Shown: piece after piece, positions 52,500 to 62,100 of the stretch | Numbering within the stretch: the first letter of the stretch is position 1 | Layout of the letters: every line of letters starts with the position of its first letter | Assembly (NCBI RefSeq): GCF_003635165.1 | Contig: NZ_ML058597.1 | Location: 1,014,054 to 1,078,053 of the forward strand | Direction: 5' to 3' | Length of the DNA stretch: 64,000 bases | From: Burkholderia sp. Nafp2/4-1b | GTDB lineage: Bacteria; Pseudomonadota; Gammaproteobacteria; Burkholderiales; Burkholderiaceae | Program-made: the position numbers and the translations under genes | The notes under the pieces: generated by a model | Told to the model about the DNA's origin: nothing | Databases searched by the model: none | The model's input: only the letters and a program-made list of their open reading frames with translations

Positions 52500-52549
52500 T
52501 TGAATCATTTGAAAAGACAATGGTAGAATATTTCAATGATTCGTCTTTT
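52500..52549 (+). promoter_or_regulatory. Divergent LysR promoter with inverted repeats
   Basis: TTGAAT at 52500 and TAGAAT at 52524, spaced by 18 bases, look like a sigma-70 promoter for the LysR gene. GAATCATTTGAAA and TTTCAATGATTC form an inverted repeat, and AAAAGAC pairs with GTCTTTT further out, as expected for autoregulatory LysR binding. Confidence 0.5.
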
Positions 52550-52566
52550 AAATGGATGAGCATGCG

Positions 52567-53424
52567 ATGAAGACGCTCGATATCGAGGCCGTGCACGCGT
52601 TCGTGCTGACCGCCGACCTGAAGAGTTTCACGCGGGCCGCCGAGGCGATGGATACGACGCAGTCCGCGGTGAGCCTGAAGATCAAGCGGCTCGAAGATGC
52701 GCTCGGCCGCCGCCTGCTCGAGCGCACGCCGCGCCACGTGCGCCTGTCCGCCGACGGCACCGCGTTCCTCGAACCGGCGCGCGAACTCGTCGCGGCGCAC
52801 CATGGCGCGGTCGGCGCGTTCAGCTCGGCCCAGCAGCGGCTGGTCATCGGCGTCAGCCACCACGTCGTCGGCGCGGATCTGCCGATGCTGCTGCGCCGCA
52901 TGAACGACGCGGAACCGGGGCTCGTGCTGGAGATACGCGTCGCGACGTCGCGCGATGTGCTCGACGCGTTCGATCGCGGCCTGCTCGATGCGGCCGTCGT
53001 GCTGCACCACGACAGCCGGCGCCTCGACGGAGAAACGATCCTGTCGGAATCGTTCGGCTGGATGGCCGCGGCCGATTTCGAGTACCGTCCGCCGCAACCG
53101 CTGCGGCTCGCGACGCAAGCCGCGCCGTGCAGCGTGCGGCACATGGCGGTGAGCGCGCTGGACGAAGCCGGCGTCCCATGGACGGAAGTATTCGTCGGCG
53201 GCGGCGTCGCGACGATCGGCGCGGCCGTATCCGCCGGGCTGGCCGTCGCGGCGCTCGGACACCGTGTCGCGCCGTCGGGTACGGTCGATGTCGGCACCCA
53301 GTACGGATTGCCGCCGCTGCCGACCCGCGACGTTGTGCTGCACGCCAACCAGACCGACGCGCGCGCGCGACAGGCACTGCGCACGCTGGGGGCGGCGCTC
53401 AGGTCGTCGGTCGGCGCGCGATAG
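52567..53424 (+). CDS. LysR family transcriptional regulator
   Basis: A 285-residue regulator. The helix-turn-helix is near the N-terminus (LKSFTRAAEAMDTTQSAVSLKIKRLEDALG) and leads to a linker and the periplasmic-binding-like effector domain (VVGADLPMLLRRMNDAEPGLVLEIRVATSRDVLDAF). ATG 52567 gives the family start MKTLDIEAVHAF; the ATG at 52552 would add five residues. Divergent from the DUF4865 operon, its probable target. Confidence 0.93.
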   Translation: MKTLDIEAVHAFVLTADLKSFTRAAEAMDTTQSAVSLKIKRLEDALGRRLLERTPRHVRLSADGTAFLEPARELVAAHHGAVGAFSSAQQRLVIGVSHHVVGADLPMLLRRMNDAEPGLVLEIRVATSRDVLDAFDRGLLDAAVVLHHDSRRLDGETILSESFGWMAAADFEYRPPQPLRLATQAAPCSVRHMAVSALDEAGVPWTEVFVGGGVATIGAAVSAGLAVAALGHRVAPSGTVDVGTQYGLPPLPTRDVVLHANQTDARARQALRTLGAALRSSVGAR

Positions 53425-53698
53425 GTGGCCGGCTCCGAGCGACGAATGCCGCGTCGCCGTCGAGCCGCGTCGCCGTGCCGAATCGTGATCCGATGGCGGT
53501 ACGTTGCGCCGCGTTCCGCGCCATGTTTTGCGGCTGCCCCGCCCGCTCGGGGTATCCTTCGTCTCGCGCCGCCGCGTGGTCGTCCCGTTCATCGGTCGAC
53601 CGCGCGCCACGCACGCCGGCGCCGAACCGTGCAGTACATTCGCGCCGGCCGCGACAGAATACGCCCGCCATGCGGGCACGCCATTGCATGCGCCGAGC

Positions 53699-54304
53699 AT
53701 GCCGACGACGATCAACGTGACCTACACCCTATCCGCTCCCCGCACGACCGAGCTCGAAATCCGCAAGAGCCGCTTCATCGCGTTTGCGATACCCGTCGAC
53801 GACCGCGACGCCGCGATGCAGGCGCTGCAGCGGCTGCGCGACGAGCATCCGACGGCCACCCACGTGTGCTGGGCGCTGCTCGCGGGCGGCCAGTCGGGCA
53901 TGTCGGACGACGGCGAACCGTCGGGCACCGCCGGCCGGCCGATCCTCGAAGTGCTGCGCCATCACGACCTCGACGGCGTGCTCGGCGCGGTCGTCCGCTA
54001 CTACGGCGGCGTGAAGCTCGGCGCGGGCGGCCTGGTGCGCGCCTATACCGATGCGATCGCGTCGGCGCTGCTCGATGCCGAGCGGGTCGAACGGATTCGC
54101 TTCACGCGGTTCGCGATCGAAGTCGGCTATCCGGACGAAGCGCGCATCCGCCGCTGGATCGAACAGGGTGGCCATGAACTCGTGGACAGCGGGTACGGAA
54201 TGACGGTGAAACTCGTGATCAAGCTGCCGGAAAGCGCCGAGGCGGCGGCAAAGGCCGAGTTGTTCGACCTCACGCAAGGTCGCTCGGGCTTCCCCGACCT
54301 GTGA
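53699..54304 (+). CDS. yigZ: YigZ/IMPACT family protein
   Basis: A 201-residue protein. The N-terminal UPF0029 domain has EIRKSRFIAFAIPVDDRDAA, SDDGEPSGTAGRPIL (family signature) and VVRYYGGVKLGAGGLVRAY. The C-terminal DUF1949 domain begins near residue 140. IMPACT-like proteins bind nucleotide or RNA and are linked to translation control; E. coli YigZ is the nearest name. The start at ATG 53699 is based on the conserved TYTLSAP N-terminus; upstream in-frame codons are Arg-rich. Confidence 0.92.
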   Translation: MPTTINVTYTLSAPRTTELEIRKSRFIAFAIPVDDRDAAMQALQRLRDEHPTATHVCWALLAGGQSGMSDDGEPSGTAGRPILEVLRHHDLDGVLGAVVRYYGGVKLGAGGLVRAYTDAIASALLDAERVERIRFTRFAIEVGYPDEARIRRWIEQGGHELVDSGYGMTVKLVIKLPESAEAAAKAELFDLTQGRSGFPDL

Positions 54305-54528
54305 CCGTCGGGCCGCCGGCTCTGCATCGCCGTCGCGGTCTCGCACTGGTCTCGCACAGATTTCCGCGAAAATTCAGATGCGTCTGATGGCAAACCCGCG
54401 CGCCGAAACTTAATCTCCCCGTAGTCTCGTCTCGCGACGCAACGCGCGAACGTCAGGCCCGGCGTGCCGACATGCCGCGCGTCGCGCGCCGCCGACACTC
54501 AGCATTCACCTACGGGGATATCCGACGC

Positions 54529-54816
54529 ATGCAACTGCAACAACTGCAAGCCCAGCTCGCGGAACTCGATCGACGCATCCGGGCCGCACGGCGCGCCGAA
54601 CGCGAAGCGGCACTGATGCAGGTACGCCAGCTCGTGACGAACTATGCGTTGACCGCACGGGAAATTTTCGGGCAGGGTTACAGCGAGCGCGCGAAGCTGT
54701 TCACGATCGGCGCGAAATATCGCGATCCGATGACGGGCGCCACGTGGAGCGGGCGGGGGCGCCCGCCCGCATGGATCGCCGGCCGCGACCGCGCCGCATT
54801 CCTGATCCGCGAGTAA
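54529..54816 (+). CDS. H-NS family DNA-binding protein
   Basis: A 95-residue nucleoid protein: a coiled-coil oligomerisation helix (MQLQQLQAQLAELDRRIRAARR) and the C-terminal H-NS domain with YRDPMTGATWSGRGRPPAWI, including the RGRPP AT-hook-like loop that inserts in the minor groove. Like other Burkholderia members it lacks the long enterobacterial N-terminal domain. It may silence AT-rich horizontally acquired DNA. ATG 54529 has GGGGATAT at a slightly long distance; an upstream in-frame start at 54472 is less likely. Confidence 0.9.
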   Translation: MQLQQLQAQLAELDRRIRAARRAEREAALMQVRQLVTNYALTAREIFGQGYSERAKLFTIGAKYRDPMTGATWSGRGRPPAWIAGRDRAAFLIRE

Positions 54817-54824
54817 GACGGCAA

Positions 54825-54847
54825 GCGCGCCGCGTTGCACGGCGCGC
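54825..54847. terminator. Hairpin between convergent H-NS and ppk2 genes
   Basis: GCGCGCCG and CGGCGCGC are perfectly paired around CGTTGCA. No T-run on either side, so it may work as a bidirectional weak terminator. Three CCGAGGG tandem units follow at 54849-54869. Confidence 0.4.
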
Positions 54848-54892
54848 GCCGAGGGCCGAGGGCCGAGGGCCGAGCCGGTCGGCCTGAACCGC

Positions 54893-55843
54893 TCAATAAA
54901 CGTCCGGCACGATCATGTTGTCCGGCACCGGGCGGCGAATGTAGTCCTCGTGATGCTCGCGCTGCGGCAGATCGATCGTCGGGCGCGGCACCTCGTGATA
55001 CGGCACCTGGGTCAGCAGATGGTGGATGCAGTTCAGGCGCGCCCGTTTCTTGTCGACCGCCTGCACGACCCACCACGGCGCTTCGGGGATATGCGTGCGC
55101 TGCAGCATCTCTTCCTTCGCGGCCGTATAGGCTTCCCAGCGGCGGCGGCTCTCGAGGTCCATCGGGCTGAGCTTCCACTGTTTCAGCGGATCCACGATCC
55201 GGCTCTGGAAGCGCAGTTCCTGCTCGTGGTCGGTGATCGAGAACCAGTACTTGACGATCTGGATCCCGCTGCGCACGAGCATTTTCTCGAACTCGGGCAC
55301 CGAGCGGAAAAACTCCTCGTACTCGTCGTCCGTGCAGAAATTCATCACGCGCTCGACGCCTGCGCGGTTGTACCAGCTGCGATCGAACAGCACGATCTCG
55401 CCGCCGGCCGGCAGATGCGCGACATAGCGCTGGAAATACCACTGCGTGCGCTCGCGGTTGTTCGGCGCCGGCAGCGCCGCCACACGGCACACGCGTGGGT
55501 TCAGCCGCTGCGTGATGCGCTTGATCGCGCCGCCCTTGCCTGCCGCGTCCCGCCCCTCGAAAATCACGACGAGCCGGTGTCCCGTGCTCACGACCCAGTC
55601 CTGCAGCTTCACGAGCTCGCCCTGCAGCCGGAACAGCTCGCGGAAATACTGCTTGCGCGCTTCGCGGCGCTCCGGTGAGAACAGCAGGTCCTCGTTGTCG
55701 TCGAAGCGGCGGTCGTCGAGTTCCATTTCGAGTTCTTCGTCGTACGCGTCGACGAGGTCTTCCTCAAAACGGCGCTGGCGCGATTCGAGCGCTGCCGTAT
55801 CGGTAAGGTGGTCGGTCTCGGTGCGGGTATCGTTGTCGCCCAT
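54893..55843 (-). CDS. ppk2: Polyphosphate kinase 2
   Basis: A 316-residue kinase moving phosphate between polyphosphate and nucleoside diphosphates (GDP or ADP). The P-loop core has VVIFEGRDAAGKGGAIKRIT (Walker A), VALPAPNNRERTQWYFQRYV and EIVLFDRSWYNRAGVERVM (Walker B), then WKLSPMDLESRRRWEAYT. The N-terminal ~65 residues are acidic. ATG 55843 has GAAGGAGG upstream. Monocistronic. Confidence 0.95.
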   Translation of the reverse strand: MGDNDTRTETDHLTDTAALESRQRRFEEDLVDAYDEELEMELDDRRFDDNEDLLFSPERREARKQYFRELFRLQGELVKLQDWVVSTGHRLVVIFEGRDAAGKGGAIKRITQRLNPRVCRVAALPAPNNRERTQWYFQRYVAHLPAGGEIVLFDRSWYNRAGVERVMNFCTDDEYEEFFRSVPEFEKMLVRSGIQIVKYWFSITDHEQELRFQSRIVDPLKQWKLSPMDLESRRRWEAYTAAKEEMLQRTHIPEAPWWVVQAVDKKRARLNCIHHLLTQVPYHEVPRPTIDLPQREHHEDYIRRPVPDNMIVPDVY

Positions 55844-56168
55844 GGGGCCTCCTTCCTTCAAGTGACGCAGCCATACTCCACCATTATCCCAGTGTCGCGC
55901 GTCAAATTGATGAAAAAGGGGCCGACCGGGTCGTCAGAAACAGGAGCCGAGCGGCACGCTCGTCGGCACCGGGTTCACGGACCGGGTGATGGTGTCGGAC
56001 GCCAGCGTCCGGTTGGGCCGGCCTGATCGTGCAGGTGCACGCGCATGCGCTACTGAAGCGGTGACGCAAATGCCGCGCCCACCGCATCATGAAAAATGCC
56101 GGGCGCGCGCCCGGCATCGATCGCCGTCGACACGACCGCCAAAGCGGTCGCGCAGCCGGCCGGCTCCG
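55844..56168. other. Intergenic region with the ggt terminator
   Basis: 325 bases between ppk2 (upstream side) and ggt end. It holds the terminator at 56091-56117; I see nothing else. Confidence 0.5.
56091..56117 (-). terminator. Rho-independent terminator of ggt
   Basis: ATGCCGGGCGC and GCGCCCGGCAT form a perfect 22-base palindrome, followed on the minus strand by TTTTT. It lies 52 bases past the ggt stop. Confidence 0.85.
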
Positions 56169-57890
56169 TCAACGAATGATCCGCGTGACCCCGCGCCCGC
56201 GCGGATCGGCCATCGCCTCCGGCGTCTTGCCGTCGATCTTGATCACCTGGATGTCGCCGCTGAAATCCTGCCCCTTCAGCGTATAGCCGCGTGCCTCGAG
56301 CTGCTTCGCGAGTTCGCCTTCGATCGGCTTGTACGGCTCCCAGAAAATCGTATTCGGCGGCAGCAGCTGATGGTGGAACCGCATCGCGCCGACGGCCTCC
56401 TTCAACGGCATCTTGAAATCATAGATGTTGTTGATCACCTGGAAGATCGACGTGAAGATCCGCGAGCCGCCCGGCGTGCCGATCACGAGCGATACCTTGC
56501 CGTCCTTCGTCATGATCGTCGGCGACATCGACGACAGCGGACGCTTCTTCGGCTCGATCGCGTTCGCATCGCTGCCGACCACGCCGAACATGTTCGCGAC
56601 GCCCGGCTTCGCGGAAAAGTCGTCCATCTCGTCGTTCAGCACGATCCCGGTGCCGTCGGCGATCACGCCCGAGCCGAAATAACCGTTGATCGTGTACGTG
56701 TTCGACACCGCGTTGCCCCACTTGTCGACGACCGAGAAGTGCGTCGTTTCCGCTTTCTCCGGCATCGTCGTGCCGAGGCCCGGCTGCACGCTCTTGGTAT
56801 CCGACGGCTCCTTCGGGTTGACTTCCGCCGCGCGCTTCGCGATGTAGGCATCGTCGGTCAGCTGCGCAATCGGGACCTTGTAGAAGTCGGGGTCGCCGAG
56901 GTACTGCGCGCGATCGGCGAACACGCGCTTCTCGATTTCCGCGACCAGGTGGATGTATTGCGGCGAATTGAGCTTCACGCCCTCGAAGTCCTGCTTGCGG
57001 TCGGCCTTCATCTTCAGCAGCTGCACGAGGCCGATGCCGCCCGAGCTCGGCGGCGGCGCGGTGATCACGTCATAGCCGTTCCACTTCGCCTGCACCGGCT
57101 GGCGCCACACCGCGCGGTATTGCGCGAGATCCTCGGTGGTGATCAGCCCGTTGCCGTCGCCGGTCTTCATCGACGCGGCGATCAGCTCGGCCGTCTTGCC
57201 CTTGTAGAACCCTTCCGCGCCGTTGTTCGCGATGCGCGTCAGGACGTCGGCAAGATCGGCCTGCTTGAAGTTCACGCCGGCCTTCAGGCCCGAGAAATAC
57301 TTGTCGAAATTGGTCTTGCCGCCGAATTCCTTCGATGCGTCGACGCCGCGCTGCGCCAGTTGTTCGTCGACGACGAAGCCGTCGCGCGCATAGTGGATCG
57401 CCGGCGCGAGCACCTGCTTCCACTTGAGCTTGCCGAAGCGCTTCTGCGCTTCCCACATGCCCGCGACCGTGCCCGGCACACCGGCTGCGCGCGGCCCGTA
57501 CAGGCTCATGCCCTTGACGACGTTGCCGTCCTTGTCGAGGTACATGTCCTTGGTGGCGGCGAGCGGCGCGCGCTCGCGGTAGTCGATGAAGTACGGCTTG
57601 CCGTCCTTGTAGATCGTCATGAAGCCGCCGCCGCCGATATTGCCGGCTTCCGGGTACGTGACGGCGAGCGTGAACGCGATCGCGACGGCCGCGTCGATCG
57701 CGTTGCCGCCTTCCTTGAAGATCCGCTCCGCGGCATCCGCGCTGTACTTGTCGGCCACCGCGACCGCCGAGCTCGTCAGGACGGCCGGCTGCGGTCCCTT
57801 CGCATAAGCCGGCGCGTTCGGCAAAAAGCCGATGCCGGTGACCGTCGCGAGCACGGCGGCGGATGTTTTGAAACGATTCAACGTAGTCAT
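56169..57890 (-). CDS. ggt: Gamma-glutamyltransferase
   Basis: A 573-residue periplasmic enzyme that cleaves or transfers the gamma-glutamyl group of glutathione. A signal peptide (FKTSAAVLATVTGIGFLPNAPAYAK) precedes the Ntn-hydrolase fold. Self-cleavage should occur before Thr382 (EKAETTHFSVVD), giving the large and small subunits. The glycine-rich APPPSSGGIGLVQLL and NDEMDDFSAKPG, SSMSPTIMTKDG and TPGGSRIFTS motifs agree with family members. ATG 57890 has GGGAGACACGC; in-frame codons upstream are unlikely. A strong terminator follows. Confidence 0.96.
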   Translation of the reverse strand: MTTLNRFKTSAAVLATVTGIGFLPNAPAYAKGPQPAVLTSSAVAVADKYSADAAERIFKEGGNAIDAAVAIAFTLAVTYPEAGNIGGGGFMTIYKDGKPYFIDYRERAPLAATKDMYLDKDGNVVKGMSLYGPRAAGVPGTVAGMWEAQKRFGKLKWKQVLAPAIHYARDGFVVDEQLAQRGVDASKEFGGKTNFDKYFSGLKAGVNFKQADLADVLTRIANNGAEGFYKGKTAELIAASMKTGDGNGLITTEDLAQYRAVWRQPVQAKWNGYDVITAPPPSSGGIGLVQLLKMKADRKQDFEGVKLNSPQYIHLVAEIEKRVFADRAQYLGDPDFYKVPIAQLTDDAYIAKRAAEVNPKEPSDTKSVQPGLGTTMPEKAETTHFSVVDKWGNAVSNTYTINGYFGSGVIADGTGIVLNDEMDDFSAKPGVANMFGVVGSDANAIEPKKRPLSSMSPTIMTKDGKVSLVIGTPGGSRIFTSIFQVINNIYDFKMPLKEAVGAMRFHHQLLPPNTIFWEPYKPIEGELAKQLEARGYTLKGQDFSGDIQVIKIDGKTPEAMADPRGRGVTRIIR

Positions 57891-58283
57891 TGCGTGTCTC
57901 CCATATGGATCTCGTTCGGGCCGGAAAGGCACCCGATCCGCTTATGGCCGCTGGCGCGCCGACGGCCACGTGCGGTTTCGTAGTATAGGAGCAGAAAAAG
58001 GGTCGAACACGGAGGCCGCGACGAAAGGTTGCTAAACGTGTGTGGTGCGATGCGGCGCCGCGTAAAAACTGCTACACGGATCGGTCGAAATTTCACGCAT
58101 CCTGCGTGCTTGCGACGCGCACAAAAACCGAAAGTTGCGTCGTGCGCAGCGGGCACGCGCCGAACGCAAAAAAATCCGCGATCGACCGCCCGCGGCGCAC
58201 GCCTATCTGCGAAGATAGCGCCCCGCTTTCGCGCCGCATCTTTGCATTCACGCGCCGCTTCACGCTTCTTCGTCTCGTTTCCT
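57891..58283. other. Divergent intergenic region
   Basis: 393 bases between ggt and the gene at 58284. I find no gene or clear regulatory motif; overlapping frames are Arg-rich and unlikely. Confidence 0.5.
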
Positions 58284-58808
58284 ATGGCATCACACAACGC
58301 GCATCACGCGTCCGGCTTCGCGGCCGGCGTCGCCGCCGCCGTCCTCGTCGCGCAAACCGGCGCGACCGGCACGTGGCACACGGGCCTGCTCGCCGCGTTC
58401 GCGGCCGGCGTCGCAGGCGGCACCGCACCCGACTGGCTCGAAGTCGCGTGGTGGACCCGCAAGCGCCGCGTGTGGATCACGCACCGCACCGTCACGCACT
58501 GGGGCATCGGCTGGATCGCGCTGCTCGCGCTTGGATGGCACGGGCTCACGCATCATCCGCATCCGCTGTGGGCCGCGCCGCTTTTCGGCTTCGCGTGCGG
58601 CGGCGTCATGCACCTGCTCGCCGACTGGCCGAATCCGCTCGGAGTGCCGTGGATCTGGCGACGTCATTCGCTGAATCTGTGGAACAGCGGACATTGCGAC
58701 CTGATCGTCGTGGCCGCCGCATGGGGCGGCACGCTGTGGCTCGCGCAATCGCTGTGGACGCGTGCCCCGTTCCTCGAACACTGGCTCGGCTGGCTGCATC
58801 GCGTGTAA
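58284..58808 (+). CDS. YdjM-like membrane-bound metal-dependent hydrolase
   Basis: A 174-residue inner-membrane protein with four hydrophobic helices. The conserved HRTVTHW (HRxxTH) and ADWPNPLG-type DxxNPxG motifs mark the LexA-binding inner membrane-associated hydrolase family (PF04307/YdjM). The start MASHNAHHASGFAAG matches the usual His-rich entry into helix 1. Hydrolase activity is assumed from the conserved His and Asp; substrate unknown. The gene appears to stand alone. Confidence 0.86.
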   Translation: MASHNAHHASGFAAGVAAAVLVAQTGATGTWHTGLLAAFAAGVAGGTAPDWLEVAWWTRKRRVWITHRTVTHWGIGWIALLALGWHGLTHHPHPLWAAPLFGFACGGVMHLLADWPNPLGVPWIWRRHSLNLWNSGHCDLIVVAAAWGGTLWLAQSLWTRAPFLEHWLGWLHRV

Positions 58809-58866
58809 TTGGGTGTCATTGCGTGGAATTGCGCGTGCAATTGCGCGTGTAATTGCGTGTGGCCGG
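58800..58866. repeat. Imperfect tandem repeat around GCGTGTAATTG
   Basis: Six degenerate units of 10-12 bases (GCGTGTAATTG, GGTGTCATTG, CGTGGAATTG, CGCGTGCAATTG, CGCGTGTAATTG, CGTGTGG), starting at the end of the 58284 gene. Confidence 0.7.
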
Positions 58867-59132
58867 ACGTAGCCGCATATCGCCGCGACCGCTGCCCCCC
58901 GGATCCTCCCGGCCCACGTCTAACCCGAGTTTTTCCGCTCGCAAAACCGGCGCCCGCGACCGCACGGGCGCCGTTGTTCACGCACGCCTATTGAAACGCC
59001 GGCACCGCGCCTCATCTGTATTTTCGACGCGCGCACACCGCGCGCGTGGTGCCCGACACATCCCCGCGACGTCTGGCACACTGACGATTCGCGCGCGGCC
59101 GCCCGCGCACTCGCACCCCATTTCAAGCTCCG
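58809..59132. other. Intergenic region upstream of lhr
   Basis: 324 bases. It begins with the degenerate repeat and holds no convincing gene. Promoter for lhr expected; no ribosome site is evident directly before its ATG. Confidence 0.5.
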
Positions 59133-62100
59133 ATGGACGTCACCGCCACCCGCCCCGCTCATGCGCTCGACGTGTTCCACCCGGCCGTCGCCGCGTGGTT
59201 CCACCGCACGTTCGCCGCACCGACCGGTGCGCAGGCGCTCGCGTGGCCGCACATCAAGGCCGGCCGGTCGACGCTCGTCGCCGCGCCGACAGGCTCCGGC
59301 AAGACGCTCACCGCATTCCTGTGCGCGCTCGACGATCTGGTGCGCGATGCGCTCGCACACGACGGCGCGCTGCCCGACGCAACGCTCGTCGTCTACGTGT
59401 CGCCGCTGAAGGCGCTGTCGAACGACATCCACGTGAACCTCGACGCGCCGCTCGCCGGCATCGCCGCATCCCTCGCGCAGCTCGGCCTGCCGGTGCCGGC
59501 GATCCGCACCGCCGTGCGCACCGGCGACACCACGCAGGCCGAACGCGCGGCGCTGCGCAAGCGCGCGCCGCACATCCTCGTGACGACGCCCGAGTCGCTG
59601 TACGTGTTGCTGTCGTCCACGTCGGGACGGCAGATGCTGTCGAGTGTGCGCTCGGTAATCGTCGACGAGATTCATGCACTCGCTTCGTCCAAGCGCGGCA
59701 GCCATCTGGCGCTGTCGCTCGAACGCCTCGACGCGCTGGCCGGCCGCGCGTTGCCGCGCATCGGGTTGTCGGCCACGCAAAAGCCGATCGACGCGGTCGC
59801 ACGCTTCCTGGTCGGCGGCCCGGCCGATGCGCCGCGCGACTGCACGATCGTCGACACCGGTCACACGCGCGAACGCGATCTCGCGCTCGAACTGCCGAAC
59901 GTGCCGCTCGAACCGGTAATGGCGACCGACGTGTGGGAGCAGGTGTACGACCGGATCGCCGCGCTCGCGGCCGCGCATCGCACGACGCTCGTGTTCGTGA
60001 ACACGCGGCGCACCGCCGAACGCATGGCGCGCCATCTCGCGGACCGACTCGGCAAGGATGCGATCGCCGCGCACCACGGCAGTCTCGCGAAGGAGCATCG
60101 GTTCGATGCGGAACAGCGGCTCAAGCGCGGCGAGCTGAAGCTCCTCGTCGCGACCGCATCGCTCGAGCTCGGCATCGACATCGGCGACGTCGATCTCGTG
60201 TGCCAGGTCGGTTCGCCGCGCGGGATCGCGCCATTCCTGCAGCGTGTGGGCCGCTCGGGGCACCATGTCGGCGGCGTGCCGAAGGGCCGTCTGTTCCCGC
60301 TGTCGCGCGACGAGCTAGTCGAATGCGCGGCGCTGCTCGACTGCGTGCAACGCGGCGAGCTCGATGCACTGCGGATTCCCGAAGCGCCGCTCGACGTGCT
60401 CGCGCAGCAGATCGTCGCCGAAGTCGCATGCGCGGAATGGCAGGAGGACGCGCTGTACGCGAGCTTCACGCGTGCGGCGCCGTATGCACGCCTGTCGCGC
60501 GAACGCTTCGACGACGTGATGAAGATGCTCGCGGAAGGCTTCACGAGCCGCCGCGGCGTGCGCGGCGCGTACCTGCACCGCGACGTGGTCGGCGGCACGG
60601 TGCGCGGTCGCCGCAACGCGATGATGACGGCGACGACGTCGGGCGGCACGATCCCCGACATGGCCGACTACGCCGTGTTGCTGGAACCGCAGGGCATCCA
60701 GGTCGGCACCGTCAACGAGGATTTCGCGGTCGAGAGCCTCGCAGGCGACGTGTTCCAGCTCGGCAACCAGTCGTACCGGATCATCCGCGTGGAAACGGGC
60801 CGCGTGCGTGTCGAGGATGCGCAGGGCCAGTCGCCGGGCATTCCGTTCTGGCTCGGCGAGGGGCTCGGACGCAGCGACGAGCTGTCGGCGGCGGTCGGTC
60901 GGTTGCGCGCGCGGCTCGACGCGCTGTTCGCCGAAGGCGACCGCCACGCGCCATCCGGTCGCGGCGAGCGCACGAGCGGCGACGCGGCCGGCAAAACGAG
61001 CACAGACGCGAGCACACGCGGCAAGGCTAAAGCCGCGGCCGAAGCGCGCGCCGTCACCGAGTCGCCCGGTGAAGCCGACGACACCGCACTCGCCCCGGCC
61101 GAGAGCCGTCTCGCACCGGCGCTGCGCTGGCTCGCCGACGAGCTGCACCTGTCACCCGATGCGGCGCGCCAGATCGCCGACTACCTCGCCCGCACGCGTG
61201 CTGCGCTCGGCGCATTGCCGACGCAGGACACGCTCGTGATGGAGCGCTTCTTCGACGAATCGGGCGGCACGCAGCTCGTGATCCATTCGCCGTTCGGCAG
61301 CCGCATCAACCGCGCGTGGGGGCTCGCGCTGCGCAAGCGCTTCTGCCGCAATTTCAACTTCGAACTGCAGGCCGCCGCGACCGACGACGCGATCATTCTG
61401 TCGCTGTCGCTTGCGCACAGCTTCGCGCTCGACGAAGTGTGGCGCTACCTACGCTCGGCCAGCGCCGAGCACGTGCTGGTCCAGGCGCTGCTCGACGCGC
61501 CGATGTTCGGCGTGCGCTGGCGCTGGAATGCGACGACCGCGCTCGCGCTGCCGCGCTTCACCGGCGGCCGGCGCACCGCGCCGCAACTGCAGCGGATGAA
61601 GAGCGACGACCTGCTCGCCACCGTGTTTCCGGACCAGGTCGCGTGCCTCGAGAACGTCGTCGGCGAACGCGAGATCCCGCACCACCCGCTCGTCGAACAG
61701 ACGCTCGACGATTGCCTGCACGACGCGATGGACACCGAAGGCTGGCTCGCACTGCTGCGCCGGATCGAAAGCGGCGCGATCGAGCTGATCGCGCGCGACC
61801 TGCCCGCGCCGTCGCCGCTCGCGGCCGAGATCCTGAACGCGAAACCCTATGCGTTCCTCGACGACGCACCGCTCGAGGAGCGCCGCACGCAAGCCGTGCA
61901 GTCGCGCCGCTGGAGCGACCCCGAATCGGCCGACGATCTCGGCGCGCTCGACACCGACGCGATCGACGCGGTGCGCGACGAAGCATGGCCGCTCGTGCGC
62001 GATGCGGACGAAATGCACGATGCGCTGCTTACGCTCGCGTGTGTCGCCGACAGCGAAGCGCACGCGCACGCGGGCTGGCCCGAGCTGCTCGCGGAACTGG